Shown here piece after piece: positions 12,738-25,097 of a DNA stretch of 64,000 nucleotides. Numbering within the stretch: position 1 is the stretch's first letter; every line of letters starts with the position of its first letter. The notes beneath the pieces were generated by a model. It was not told the origin of the DNA, ran no database searches, and saw only the letters and a list, made by a program, of their open reading frames with translations. The stretch comes from Rhodamnia argentea. Its lineage: Eukaryota; Streptophyta; Magnoliopsida; Myrtales; Myrtaceae. Made by a program: the position numbers and the translations under genes. The DNA is taken from positions 14,907,095-14,971,094 of the forward strand of contig NC_063160.1 of NCBI RefSeq assembly GCF_020921035.1. Reading direction: 5' to 3'.

Positions 12738-14695
12738 TGATCGGCGCTCCTTCAGCCTGGAATAACGAAATCAAGCAGCTCCGGACCATCGAAGCAATGG
12801 CAAAACACACAATCTCTTCAGACTTCACCTCAAAGAACTTCTTCCGAGTTGAGTCCGAGCATGTAACTATTCTTGTGTTGGATTGTCGTGAGCCTCCAAC
12901 ACCAACAACGCCGAAACAGCGAAATGAAGACTTGAAGACGGATCCGGAGAAGAAGAGATTTGTCGGGGACTCGGGCGCCGCGAAGTCTTGGTGAATCGCG
13001 TGGGTGGACGACGAAACTGCAATTCGCTCGGCCGCTCTCGAGAACGGCCCAAAGGTTTGAGCCCACTTCATATAGATTTGTGGGCTTAATGATAGTCTCA
13101 GAGCGTGAAGGCCGTGGCAAATCCCATAACAAACAGGCCCAACAAGAAAATCCCAGGAACAATTGGACAAATATATTAGGGAAAAAATCACCAAAAATCC
13201 AAACTATGTCATTAAGAAATATTTATCCTAAAAAAAAAAAAATTGTCGCCAAAAATCTAAACTTGTACGTGTGTAACATATTTACCCTCCATGACATCTT
13301 CATTAGAAAGCACCATTAAAAATCCTATGTGGCGGCTCACATAAACGAAGAAGTGCAAACGATGCTAACGTGACGCCCATGTGGATTACGTGACAGAAAC
13401 TGCGTCATCTCTTGCTGAGTTATCAACCAAACGATAATGTGCTCTTTGTCCCTCTTCTTGTTCCAGTAACGACTCGGGGTTCGTTGATAAGCTCTCACTT
13501 CCTGTTCAATTCGTGGGTGAACTCCCTCTAAGTCTAAGGTTCTTCCTTGATTTGTCCAAATCACGATTGCCCTGTAGGAAAGAGATCGATTCATGATTTT
13601 TACAAAATCTCAATTGATCCACAGGAAGGAGCTCGAATCATTGATGAGTTCTCGCTCCCTGCTCGATTCGTGGTTGAACTCTCTCTACGTTTAGGGTTCT
13701 TCCTTGATCTGCCCAAATCATGATTGCTCCACTGGAAAGAGCTCGATTCTTGACCGAAGAGCGCAAATGCTCTCTACCTTGCTCCACATGAACTCGATCC
13801 GTGGCTAAACTCTCGGTTCACTTCCTGCTCGACTCAAAAGACCGATTCGATTGTTCAAAGCCATCGTATTCTTGGATCTCTCGATTCACCGCACAGTCAG
13901 TTGAGTATTCTCGACCGATCTTTGTTTCCGATGCTCGACTTACTACTTAGGGTTGAAAAGGCTGGTAAAGTCGTCACTACAGAGAAGCTTGATATGACTG
14001 TTTCCATCATACTGTCTAGTCTGGCCATAATTGCTTTTAACCCGGTTTAATCATTAGAAATTCGGCTTAAAGCCCGTAATTTCGGATGATGTCAAAGCGT
14101 TGGAATCGTTAATAAATAAATAAATAAAATGAAGATTGCTTCCTTTTCTTAGGCTGGGAGAGAGTATTAGAACGTGGACCAGCCTAAGGTCTTAATCCGG
14201 TGATGCAAAGGCTTTGCTTATGGATTCGTAAACACACGTATGAAGAAAAGCATAGATATGTTCCTTAACTAATCGATTTCATATTGTTTAGACAGATTGT
14301 CTAAGCATGCTCGTTTATTCATGTAGAGTTTGAGAGCGGCTCGACGCCCTTCGTGGTGCAGGGCGTGCCGACCAGCATTGACCCATTCCTCTTTGTTCGA
14401 GATACATTTTTAACCTTGATTCAACGATTGACAGCGGATTTTTTTTTTTTTTTTTTTTGCGCGGCTGGCTGTCCCTATGAACCTTGAGGTAGTCATCGAT
14501 ATTCGGACCCGACCGTGTAAATCTTTCATATTCTTTATCATTTTTCATTTGATCTTGATTATAATTTTGTCCTCCTCCGTTTAATTTGAACTGCACGGTC
14601 CATTAATAATTCATCGACATGATTATACCCGGCCCATGTGGGCATAAAAGTCAAAACCTAGAAAGGACAGCATGGGAGCCCTACGCACGCAATAA
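12738..14695. other. NUMOD3 gene 5' region and repeat-bearing spacer
   Basis: The region 12738-13000 is the likely 5' UTR and promoter of the minus-strand gene; a long open frame through it is probably fortuitous. At 13180-13290 there is a fragment of a common plant non-coding repeat (CCAAAAATC-AAACT-type units). Between about 13480 and 13760 lies a tandem duplication with a period near 157 bp, plus a partial third copy near 13825. The rest (13990-14695) shows no gene. Confidence 0.45.
13480..13760. repeat. Two-copy tandem duplication, period about 157 bp
   Basis: Copy 1 (about 13485-13593) and copy 2 (about 13643-13751) share GAACTC-CTCTA, GGTTCTTCCTTGAT, CCAAATCA-GATTGC and GGAAAGAG-TCGATTC in the same order. 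The offset is 157-159 bases. A further partial unit (CTTCCTGCTCGACTC) follows near 13825. The copies differ at many positions, so the duplication is not recent. Confidence 0.65.
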
Positions 14696-15489
14696 TAGGG
14701 ATGAGCAAACTGTACCGGACCGGCCGGGTTGGTTCGATCCTTGAGAGGGGCAATCCGGTCCGATCCTCAGTCCCCATTTGCTCCCGGATTCCATGGTAGA
14801 TGGGATCGAATCGCCCGCTAGGATCGAAGTGCCTAAAATATATATAATTATAAGTTAGGTTTAAGTCTGACGAGAATAATATTCTACGACTAGCAATTCA
14901 TTATATATATACACAATTAGAAAAAAAAAATTAGAAATTTTTGAAGAACTACTTAACCTAATTTTCTCATTTTCTACTCAACACTCACTCCTCTCCTCTT
15001 GCTAGATGCATGCATCTCGTTTTCACAACGTAGCTTTGCTCCGAGCTCGTTCCTCTCGTCTTCGTCTCTCCGCTCATTCCTCTCGTGGTCCCATCTCTCG
15101 CTCATCGGCATCGTTGCTCTACTAGCATCTTGCAACCACCGGCAAGACCTACCGATGTCACTAGCGCCATCGACTCGTCGCTTCCTCTCCTTGTCTCCAT
15201 CCTCGCTCGGTTGCTTCGATCCCATATGATAGTTGTACGATGGTCATGTGTATGTATTATTAGGTTCGATGGTTGAGATTGAAAGTTGTTAGTTTAGATT
15301 CAAAGGTTAGATTTCTATAAGTTGTCGGTGTTAGTGATCACACTAGGACTATACCAGAATCGGATCGGCCCGCCAATCCCTGTCCTAGCCGGTCCGGTCC
15401 CGAGTCCCGAAAATTTGAGGATTGAGATTATCGGTCCGGTCCTCGATTTCATACCGAGATCGGACCAGCCCGGACCTTGCACACCTCTA
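14696..15489. mobile_element. Non-autonomous hAT-type element with perfect 8-bp TSD
   Basis: A 794-bp element flanked by the identical octamer CGCAATAA at 14688-14695 and 15490-15497. Its termini are inverted: TAGGGATGAGCAA on the left against TAGAGGTGTGCAA when the right end is reversed (10 of 13 match). Both ends continue into GGTCCGGT / ACCGGACC-rich arms. There is no transposase, so it would depend on an enzyme supplied elsewhere. An 8-bp target duplication with short inverted ends fits the hAT superfamily. The intact duplication suggests a fairly recent insertion. Confidence 0.8.
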
Positions 15490-15497
15490 CGCAATAA

Positions 15498-18100
15498 TTC
15501 TTACACCCATGGCACAACATGCCATCACTGCGTACACTAAAAATCCTTGCTTACCACGACAGGGGAGAAAATAATATAAAAAGGGAAGGAGCAAAACGAG
15601 GTTTATTTTAGGTGCCACGTAATTACAAAATATTCCACGTCATATCGGTTGATGAGATGGACTCTGACGTGGAATATCTTAAGGCCGCCGAGCTGGACTA
15701 GGTTGACCCCTGATCCGATCGTGACCGGCACGGCGATCGGCCTCGGGTCAAAATTAGGCATGAACTGGACTGCTATTGCAGCTATTAATCTCGGTTGGAT
15801 ATGGACCATAATATTCCCTCCCCACGGGTCAAAAATTTGGACTTCTGGAACAATTTTATTTTATTTTTTCAACTTAAGCCGTCCTTTTCATTTTGACCCT
15901 CGTGGTCGAATCCCTCCAGAAGGTTCAGATTCAGGGTGTTTGGTAAAAATGCTTTTTAATCTTAGAAAATTACACGATAAAAAAAATGTTCATTTACATA
16001 TACATATACATATATTAACATTAGGGTGCTTTTATTTTTGTGATGAATTCTCAATGATTATCCTCCGTTAACTAGAACTCGAATGAGATAATAGAAAAAT
16101 CTTCAAGACTAAAGTACCGTTTGCTTCGCAAAAAATGAAGGATTTGAAAAAATATTTTTCCGGAATGTTATCGCTTGTAGCAAAGAACGAAAGAGAAAAA
16201 GATATTTCAAGCGAGACATGGGCAGTGTCATTAAAATCCCAATCGCGAGGAGAAGATAGTTATGTAATTCACGCTCTTTCGTCGTATGTCAATTAACGGT
16301 GCGGTAATTATGCCTCCCTTATATTTGTGGTTAGCTTTCCTAGTCACATTTTCTTGGTGCTAATGATGTTATTAGGGACAGAATCAGTCCACTAATGTTT
16401 TGGGGTCTCAAAGAAGATAGCTGAGGATCTCCAGGAGACAAAAAGAGAAGGTTGGGGCAATTCAGATCTTTTTTTTATTCATCCTTTTGGCCGAACTTTG
16501 GGGATGGGGGAAATTCACAGCTACGTTTGGCCAGGAGGCAGTGCCTTAGCTTGTTTGAAAGTCAAATTCACAAAAAGGAAAAATTTACAGTGATCACGAG
16601 GAAAAAACTGAAAAGGGATGAAATTGCAAATTATCCGTATGCGTCGGTTCGTATGTATATGAACAATCTCTCGAACCCTTGCAATTACTGCACGGGACAG
16701 ATTTGTGGAATTTCTCTCCCACTATCTTTAGAAAAGCCCGAAAGGCGAGCATATTTCGTGCGCTTATTGTGTGACGATGCGATATGACCGATCCATTACG
16801 ATACCTCGACGCATCCAACCAACCCCACGATTGGATTTGGAGAATCTCGATTTTGATGGGCTTAGTTTCTTCTCACGCCACTATTGTTTAGTACAACCGC
16901 TAAAAATACCATATTCTCGTCTACATAAGCTTAACTTATTGTAAGAGATAAACCGCATTAAAGGTCCTTAAATATTTATAAAGTTTTATCCCTAAAATTT
17001 TTTCATGCAATATGCTTATTTATTTATTTTGTCCATACATACGGCATAAAGCAAACTTCTATGAAAATTTCAATCTCAAGTTTTTGCCCCATTCTGTTAA
17101 AGTCCGTGCATAATATTTACACGATGACAATGTATTTTGATATAAAGACCAAAATTCTGATTTTAAATTCTTGCGAAAATTTAAGAATCTTCGAGCTTTT
17201 CTATGCTGTAGTCATATAAATCAATTTCCTATCTTGATCAGCTTTTGCAGATATTTTCCTTTCTTCATATATTTTGATTTTTTAAAATTTTTCAAGGGGA
17301 AATCCTTTTGCTTGTGTACATAAAAGCTCCCTTTGTTTCATGAAAATTGAATGATCTGGATGACATTATTTTTAAAATGATCATTGTATCGCTCGCAAAA
17401 ACGAATGAGGGAATATTTTAATCGTTTACAAAAGGGATTGGGTATAAATAATCGTTGATAGCAAAATTAATTGTATTTATTAATTATTTCAAGCGATACA
17501 ATTGATCAAATCGAAAATAGTTTTGTAATCATTTATTTTTTACGAAATAAAAGGACAAGAAAATTTTAAATTATCAATCAAATCTACCGCAAAGATTTAT
17601 CGATAAACTGTTTATTCATGTTTTTTTTTGTTAATATCACAAAAAATCTCAAACTGATATATATGTGACAAATTTATCATAAAGTAATTTTTTTACCACA
17701 AAAAAAAAAAATTCCAAACTGGTACACCTATGACAAATTTACTCAAAACTAATTTTTTGATTACGAAAAATTCAAAACCGGTTCACCAGTAACAAATTTA
17801 CCCCCGTTAATTTTCGTTAAATTTTATCGTCAAATTGCTGAGTTGGATGATACGTGACAGTTAACGAGTGTACCAGTTTGGTTTTTTTTTTTCAGATCTT
17901 TGTGGACATCTTAAACCGTCTATTTGGAAAAAAAAAATTGATGTTTAAGGAGGAAGAATAGTTTTTTCTGGCCATTTGAGGCGTCAAAGGGGGAAAAGTC
18001 AGAAAGAGGAGACGCAACGGAAAGCAGCCAGGCCAGATTGTCGTCGTCTTCTTCTTCCTTCCCAATTTTGGCAGCATAAAAAGTCCAAGTCTTCAAAGTC
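15498..18100. other. Gene-free spacer with MITE relics and a degenerate repeat array
   Basis: No gene is supported. Fragments of a small-element family (CCGTTTG-TTCGC-AAAAATGAA followed by AAAATATTTTTC) occur near 16115-16190. A related stretch lies at 17340-17530 (ATGATC...GTATCGCT...CAAAA). From about 17630 to 17880 a unit of about 60-70 bases is repeated roughly three times, built on AAA-TCAAACTGGTACACCTATGACAAATTTA. The last 150 bases are the probable promoter of the RING gene. Confidence 0.45.
17630..17880. repeat. Degenerate tandem repeat, unit about 60-70 bp
   Basis: Three diverged units are visible, each with an A-run, then TC/CAAAC-GGT and TGACAAATTTA (near 17645, 17705 and 17765). 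The same motif appears singly at 13230-13290, so this is a dispersed non-coding repeat rather than a local invention. Confidence 0.55.
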
Positions 18101-18535
18101 AGTCAGTCCTAACTGGAGGTGGAGTTTCCCTCTCAGCCCGTCGCTTCGCTGAACTTTCTTCTTCTCCTTCGATTCCTACTTTTCCAAATTCCTCCACGCG
18201 AAGAGCAAATTCCAAACTCTCTTTCCTTCCCACTCCTCTCCAACTTCGCTTCCTCCTATTTTTGGCGCCGCCTCGGTTGATCCTTCATCGGGCACTGACC
18301 ATTTTTCCTGTGAACTTCCAGAGGAGGGCTCGAGGGTCGTCCGAGCAAAGAGAACTTTTTCAGGCGATTGCCATACCCCATTCAGTTCTTGAAGAGAGTC
18401 CAGCGTCTTTTCTCATCTGGGTTTGCTTCAAATTTTCACCTTTTTGGTGTTTTGACAAGTTTTGGAATTCATCCCTCGCGGGTTCTTTTGTTTGAGATCG
18501 TCGTCGAGAGATCCTGATCATAGAGTGAGAAAGCA

Positions 18536-19465
18536 ATGGGCGATTCTGAGGCCAGCGGGACGCTGGACAACTCTGCAGCCGTTGAAATTACCGGCAAGAT
18601 CATGGTGATAGCAATTATAATCCTTTTCTTGGTCGTAGTCTTCGTTCTTTTCCTCCACTTGTATGCCAAGTGGTTCTGGTGGCGCGTGGAGGAGCCCCCT
18701 CCTCAGGGCCTCAACCGCCGCCGGCCGCGGCGTCGCTTTGTGTTCGTCCCTGGCCAAGAGATGGCGGCCGTGGGTGCGCGCCGGGGGCTGGATCCCTCGG
18801 TCCTGCGGTCCATTCCAGTCATCGCGTTTCGGCCTGAGGAGTTCAAGGACGGGCTTGAATGTGCCGTTTGTCTGTCCGAGCTTGTTGACGGAGAGAAAGC
18901 CAGGTTGCTGCCCAAATGCAATCATGGGTTTCATGTAGATTGCATTGACATGTGGTTTCAATCGCATTCGACTTGCCCGCTTTGTCGAAATTCTGTCCAT
19001 GGAGCGCCTGAGAGTCGCGTCAATGTTGGCCCGGAGGAAGACAGTGTCGAATCTGTTGATGAATCTGTTGAATTGAGTGTTGAAGATATTTCATCTGGTG
19101 GACATACCACGGAGTCCCTGAGGTTTCCAACTAATGTGTTGTTCTGGGGTGATGACACTCAGGTTAGCTCTAGGACTGGTTCTCTGGAGGAAGGCCCTGT
19201 TCCTTGGGAGGAACCGGCGACTCCATCGGCTTCGTCCTCAATTCAGCCAGATGGGGCTCTGGTGATCGACATACCGAGGCGGACGATGGAGAGCACGTCG
19301 TCCTTTTCGCCATCCACGAGCGGGTGCGTACAAGATGAAGTGAAGTCACCGATGACCACAAGATTGAGGTCTTTGAAGAGGCTTTTGAGCAGGGAGAGAA
19401 GGGTGAATCCTTGCAGTCCGACTTCTGCTGATGCGGAGCAAGTTGGGAGAAGTCTGCCTTGTTAA
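18536..19465 (+). CDS. RING-H2 finger E3 ubiquitin ligase, ATL60-like
   Basis: Membrane-anchored E3 ubiquitin ligase of the plant ATL family, 309 aa, intronless as is usual for ATLs. One transmembrane segment spans residues 22-42, followed by a basic linker and the ATL-type GLD motif (GLDPSVL, 84-90). The complete RING-H2 domain has zinc ligands C109, C112, C128, H130, H133, C136, C147 and C150, with the Pro148 and Trp140 typical of the family. The C-terminal half is acidic then Ser-rich and probably disordered; it ends with a basic segment (RLRSLKRLLSRERR, 277-290). The start at 18536 is the first ATG of the frame and directly precedes the membrane segment. Targets cannot be read from sequence. 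From memory it lies in the same relative place as At1g53820 (ATL60). Confidence 0.93.
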   Translation: MGDSEASGTLDNSAAVEITGKIMVIAIIILFLVVVFVLFLHLYAKWFWWRVEEPPPQGLNRRRPRRRFVFVPGQEMAAVGARRGLDPSVLRSIPVIAFRPEEFKDGLECAVCLSELVDGEKARLLPKCNHGFHVDCIDMWFQSHSTCPLCRNSVHGAPESRVNVGPEEDSVESVDESVELSVEDISSGGHTTESLRFPTNVLFWGDDTQVSSRTGSLEEGPVPWEEPATPSASSSIQPDGALVIDIPRRTMESTSSFSPSTSGCVQDEVKSPMTTRLRSLKRLLSRERRVNPCSPTSADAEQVGRSLPC

Positions 19466-20706
19466 TACGAAATTATATGTTGAAGATGCCAGCAGTCTTA
19501 CTGCTGCGGCTGATTGATTAAGACGACGATTCTTCAATTCTTTTAAAGTCAATGATTCATTCAAGATGTCAAGTTCAGGCATTTTGTATATCAATTTGGA
19601 TGTCCTGCTCTGGAAATCCTCGAGAATTGCCAAATTTGCCGGGGAAAGACAAGCTTCCCAGATTGAGGTGCTTGAACTTTTGTTTTCCTGTACAGAACGA
19701 AAAGTTTGATTGAATAGTATCAACGGAAGCCTGTCTCCGCTATTGAGTCCGGTGCCACGACTTCCTTACTATGAGTACATTATACACAAAGAAAACAGCT
19801 TCTATGTTCTAGACGATGGCAAATGGATATCCATCGTTTTCGACAGAAGATGTGGTCATGTGACAACATCTTTCTTTTAAAGGATCGCATTCAGTTATGT
19901 ACAGAAGTTTGTATTCTTGTCTTTACTTTGGACTGTATCTGCACTGTCCTTGCATCTCGATGCAGCAACTTTACTCTTCTATGATCAATCATTCTCAAGA
20001 TTTGGCATTGTGAACTTTTGCTTAGATTCGGGTTTACTTACTATCTGATTGAAGTTTGGATTGTCTCGTTACTTCAGTTCTTCACTTCCGCCTCGGTGAA
20101 TTTAGCTTCTGCAGAGTATGCGCCACTTAATTATACTGATTGAGTATATGAGACCGACTGCAGTTAAATCACGGTGGCTCGTGATCCTAATTGCTAAACA
20201 ACACTTCAAGCACCGAATGATTCCTCTTTTGCCTTCACGTTAGCCTAGTTTCATGGATGTGGCTCAGGACTTGCCGGTTGTCCATCCCATGGATATATGA
20301 AAGCTCGGTCTTACGTCAGTGCCATCAACTCTTTTCTTTCAGCTGTTGATCTCATCACTTGATCGTAGAAATGAAATAGAAAGAAGCTTTCAAGACTACA
20401 TTACTTCTTAACTGAAAATAGAGGCACTGTCACTAGAATTTATTGCAAGATAATCACAAATGTAATGAACTTCCGCAATGTCTTAACAGATCAGTCGCAA
20501 TCTCCTGTTTTATATCCTCGCCGTGCTTCTGAGCTATCAAATGCAGCGAAGGGACAAGCAAAACCAGTTAATTGAAAACAAAATGCACCAGACATTCAAT
20601 CAAGCTACCCAGTTCTTTTCCTTTAAGCATTTCATTACATGCCCGATACAAGATCTTTTCAATGCTGATCACAACTGTGCAACCGTCCTCTCGCAGCTAT
20701 GAGCTG
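19466..20706. other. 3' flanks of the RING gene and of the convergent unknown gene
   Basis: The first 500 bases are the likely 3' UTR of the RING-H2 gene. The remainder is the shared downstream spacer of two convergent genes. No additional gene or repeat was recognised. Confidence 0.5.
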
Positions 20707-21400
20707 CTAGGTAACAAAGTAGACAGGACCATACGGCTTTGCACGGCGGGGATCGATGTCGTCGAGAGCTGCGTAGGGTATCTCATTCTCCATCACCCGG
20801 GAGGATCTGAAGAGACCCATCAGGGGGCCCGAGGACGAGCAATGGGGTCGCTCACCTGGCTTCCCCTTCCTGGTCCCGCTGCTCTTCATGTATATTGGAC
20901 CAGAAATGTGATTCCTCATCGGGTTAGAGCTCTGAGAACTGCTTGCAGGTTCGACTCTGGACTTGCTCTTCTTTTCGAATTTGTTGCGTGCTTTCGGCCA
21001 CCACGAGAGGAGAGAATTCTTCCACGGTTTCTTGCTCTTCTTGAATTCGCTCTGCCTATCGATATCTGCTACAGGCGATGGAGCTCTAGGACTTGCTTCC
21101 TCACATATGTGTCGTCTTGCTTGATCTAGGAACTGAAGAAAGCCGGAACTTGGTGAAATTAATCTTAAAGAGCAAGGTCCCCAAGAGATGACACAGAAAC
21201 ACATCTATCTCACAAGAGGGCTTCATTCTAAGACTAGAGAAAATTTTATCTTCTGGTTAAAAGAGAACAGTCTGCTGAAGCGAATTTGTTTCAAATCTCA
21301 TCAGAATTATTACCTCAGAGAAGTCCAACGCCGGGTCGAATTCGAAGTCCACGCCATATTTGCTCGCCTCAGATTCTCGGGCAACATGGGATTTGCTCAT
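20707..21400 (-). CDS. Plant protein of unknown function, 170 aa
   Basis: I do not recognise the family. Two coding exons on the minus strand, 21400-21314 (29 codons) and 21132-20707, are joined in phase 0 with GT-AG ends. The N-terminus is MSKSHVARESEASKYGVDFE, continuing FDPALDFSEFLDQARRHICE, an acidic, partly helical segment. The middle is strongly basic with tryptophans (KKSKKPWKNSLLSWWPKARN, then KKSKSR). A Ser/Gly-rich part with SGPIYMKSSGTRKG and SSGPLMGLFRSSR follows, and the end is YAALDDIDPRRAKPYGPVYFVT. There is no signal peptide or membrane segment. The basic patch suggests a nuclear or membrane-surface role, but that is inference. The ATG at 21398-21400 is the first in frame after non-coding sequence. 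Confidence 0.75.
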
Positions 21401-24159
21401 TTCTTGCTTTTTCGACTGGAATCATGAACACAGGGATACACGAACAAATTCGAAGGGGAAAATATTTCTGGAGAGACGACAATGGAAAGGGAAGGCACAA
21501 AGAGAATGTTGGCCTAGGGAGGTCATACCAGCGGTGCGTTAGAAGAGGACCCCAGCACAGCATCTCGAAGGGCAATGAAATAGGCAAGTGCCAGCTACCA
21601 AATGAATGCTCACAGAATCTGTGCCTGCTGTGACTCTGTACATATCAGAGAATGTGGCATTTACTAGTGCTGGTTGAAACAGGCAAGTTGAGATTTTTGT
21701 CAGGAGTCTAATTATGGTAACTATATTGAGGATACAATGGCACCGTCCATGGAAAGGTGAATCGCATGGCAGCGATCTTGCAATGAGCGTTCAATTCTCG
21801 GTTCGCATGAGCTCAAGCAGACCACGTTTCGATCTGAGCATGTGCTCCGAGCGGACAAGATTGTCTCAGAACCCGCTCATCTTAGGTGCAGCAACCCCCC
21901 ATTACTTGTGAGTGGTGGATGCATTTAAAGATGGACGACAACTCGATTTTTTTTTTTTTTTCCTCTTGCAGTTAAAGGCCTACCTAGATGGGCTCTGCCC
22001 AAGGGCCCAGGATCAGAGTCATACATGGATCTCGGCACTGGGAATGCTGCGCTGATGTTGGATCTCCGAAGACATTTTCGAGCGCTAAAACCTTCAACTT
22101 TCTCTCTTGCTGCTAAGTCCATGATAACAAGCTTTCACTTCACTATAGAACACAAGTAGAGCTGATCATGGCCCCCGGCGGGCCCCGTTAGCCTTTAAGG
22201 TTTCGAAAAGCGATTCCTGCGACGCTCGCGAAAGCTGCCCGTAACATAGGAAGGGGAAAAAAATGTTTGCCATGAGAAAAGATGCTAACAATTCTGTGGA
22301 AAGTTCTGTGTACTTTTTCTGTGGAAAAAATGTTTGCAATGAGAATAGATCCAACAAGAAAAAATAAACCGAGTTGTTAGCGAAGATGCCCGTCAATTTG
22401 TTCAGAGGCTCATCCTACCAGCGTGATCTGGTAAAAATATATACAGGCCGCATGATTTTCATCCATATTTGCTTTTGATAATTCGGGGGCACGAGCATAG
22501 AGACCGGCTATCTAGAAACTCACGATGAAAAACTCTGCAAGCCTCATAAATCAGTTAAGTCCATAACTTTGACCTGTGCAAGTGGTCTCGACTTAAAGCA
22601 ATTCGCACACAACTGGTGAATATTCGAACCGACAACTTCCCAGCTCCTGAGTTGGAAATCATCAAATGCCGTAAATTTTTTTTTTCCCGCTTTAGTTAGT
22701 CATTACATAATCACGTATCAATATGTATTGTAGATTGCGCTTAAGCTCCCCAATCTATTTTCATCCAATTTCTTCTTCCTCGTTGCCTAGAAGTGACGTT
22801 TTTCTTTGATTCGAACGTAGTTGCACGAAGTAAACAGGAAAAAGCTAACACCAGTAGCAAGGAAGCCTTACTAAAGTTCTAGACTTTTCCTTTTCTACCT
22901 ATTGTTTTTTGGGGGGTTGACCACACCAAGATTGCAACCGTGCAACCACTCACAGACGACGCCGCCGCCGCACGACGCCGCCGCGTGGAGGGAGAAGGGT
23001 GGTTCTGAAACAGTGGGCGTGCAATTGGAGGGGCAGCGAGGATCCAGTCGATCTCATCTTTTTTGACCTGCGGGCATTATTGCTTTAGCAATCTCATCAT
23101 CAGTGCTTTTTAAAATTAGGCAAATTGGTCAATATACTGATGAGGAAAAGAAACTTTATGATTGAACAGTGAACACTCATCAAATGCAGGTTTCTTCTCT
23201 TGGAGGGAGTGAATTCCCCTTTTTAACCCTTTTCCTATTTGGTGAAGAATTTCCGATCACGATTTGGTTTGTTCTATTCTAGACTACACAAAGAAAGCAG
23301 CCTAAGTTGGAATTCTTGATTGGTTCCATCGTGCATTTTTCAAGCATCTGTTTTACATTTAGAGAGGATTTGAAAATAAGTTTTAGGGATCTTTTCTTTT
23401 CTTTCTCTACTTGCCGGCTGAAATAGCACGAGAGCTCAAATGTGAAAAAAGAAAAAGAAAATCAAAATCGATTCGAACGGGAGAAGAGGAAGCGAGATTC
23501 GTATCTTTTCGCGAGACGGATTCAAATTGTTGTAGGATGGGGAAGATCGATTGAGTACAACCCGAGAACAATATTATGAGGTACAATGATATGCGGTCGT
23601 GGTTGCGGTTTTGATTTCTCATTTTGTACGCCGTTCAACGATATATTGTTCTCGTTTACAGTGCGGTAGGAATGTAGCTTTCATAAATCCATTTAGCGAA
23701 AGTTCGAGGTCGGAAAATCGCATCTCCATCCGTTTTATTTTTATTTTATTTTCAAATGTCACAGAGCATTTGCGTATCGACTTGTCGTTACGAAAAATTT
23801 GTTTTCTTGGTGAGTAAAAATTTTCAAACCAGTGACATGTCAAAACACATTTCCTAGACAAACAAGCTCCGTTTGTTATGCAAAAAAAGAAAATACTGAT
23901 GTGGAAAATATTTTCTTAAAGATAACTGCTTGTATCACTTGAAATAATAACTCGGTGAAAAACCCTTTCTTAACCAACAAAAATTTGTATTTAAACATTT
24001 TCATGTGTGATGAAATATTTTTTTTTGTTCACTTCATTTTCGTAAGCGATACAAATGGTCATTTTCAAGAAAATATTTTTCGACTCATTCATAAAATTGC
24101 AATGACAAAGCAAGGACACACCTGAGCGTGGTTGCGGCTAGTAATCAAAATCTTCTTCC
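21401..24159. other. Gene-free spacer with MITE-like relics
   Basis: No gene is supported; all open frames are short and compositionally random. A GCC-repeat patch lies at 22958-22985. A MITE-like fragment starts near 23868 (GCTCCGTTTGTTATGCAAAA) and runs to about 24090; it shares its TTTCG-AAAATATTTT-type interior with other relics in the window. Confidence 0.4.
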
Positions 24160-24168
24160 TTTTCTTTT

Positions 24169-24479
24169 GGGATACGTACACTGAAAATACTAGTCATAAA
24201 AGTACAATTGAGTCATAAAACCTTCAAAAGACACAATCAAATCCCAAAACTTACCATGAAAGTGCGATTGAGTCTCAAAATTTATCACAATGTGCAATCA
24301 ATGAAAGAATTTGATCATATCAATTTGACAAATTTTAAGACTTAATTGTACTTTTAGAAAATTTTAGAACTCAATTGTCATTTCGTAACAAGTTTTAGGA
24401 CTTACTTACACTTTTGAAAAATTTTGAGATTAAATTACACTTTTATGATAAAATTTATGACTTGCTATACACTTGTACC
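24169..24479. mobile_element. Small inverted-arm element with 9-bp flanking repeat
   Basis: A 311-bp element flanked by TTTTCTTTT at 24160-24168 and 24480-24488. The two halves are built of reverse-complementary repeated words (AGTCATAAAAGTACAATTGAG on the left; the reverse-complement style, CTTAATTGTACTTTT, on the right). Nine-base target duplications are typical of Mutator-like elements. The duplicated word is low in complexity, so chance is possible. No coding capacity. Confidence 0.6.
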
Positions 24480-24488
24480 TTTTCTTTT

Positions 24489-25097
24489 TGCTCCCCCACG
24501 CTCCTCTTCGTTTGCTTTTTAAAAAAATTCTTGGACAGATGTGGGAATGGGGAAATTAGGGTTATTGTCTATAAGGAAATCAAGCGCAATTGACGGGCGT
24601 TCAAGGTCTATCGACAGCCCGCTAGGGAACCGCCGTTTTTGGGACATTCATTACAAAACGACAGAGAAAAAAACAAGCCTACCGGAAGCGGTGCGAGCCC
24701 CCACCCACGTTCTGATCGAAGAATGATTAGATCCAACATTCATGTCGTTGTCCGTGGCTGCTATCCCATAATGCTCTGTGCTTGCGTCGCGTTCAGTTCC
24801 TGGATCACATGCAGATCTAAACGTAACCAGGATATACTTTATTAAATTACCATGTTCGTGGGATAACATATTGTTGAATTGATGCCCCATATGGAATAAG
24901 GATTGCAAATGGCCAGAGATGCTTTATCACCATCGATCCATAGCTCCTATCAAACGGGATTCGACAATCCCCAAATTAGGACCAAAATGCCCCCTTCTTC
25001 CGTCGTTTCGACAATACGTACTTCTTTCTTTTTAACAAGGAATGATTATGTGACGGCTCCGTCTCTTTTGATGAAGTGATGGTAGAGCCGTTTTCAC
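24489..25097. other. Gene-free spacer
   Basis: No gene, repeat or recognisable signal was found apart from short random open frames. Confidence 0.4.

Noticed and set aside
12670-13194. 174-codon minus-strand frame upstream of the NUMOD3 gene
   Set aside because: It has no known domain and looks like 5' UTR and promoter sequence. It may contain the short first coding exon but in another frame.
18518-19000. 160-codon open frame antisense to the RING-H2 gene
   Set aside because: It mirrors the coding frame of the ligase and has no recognisable motif.
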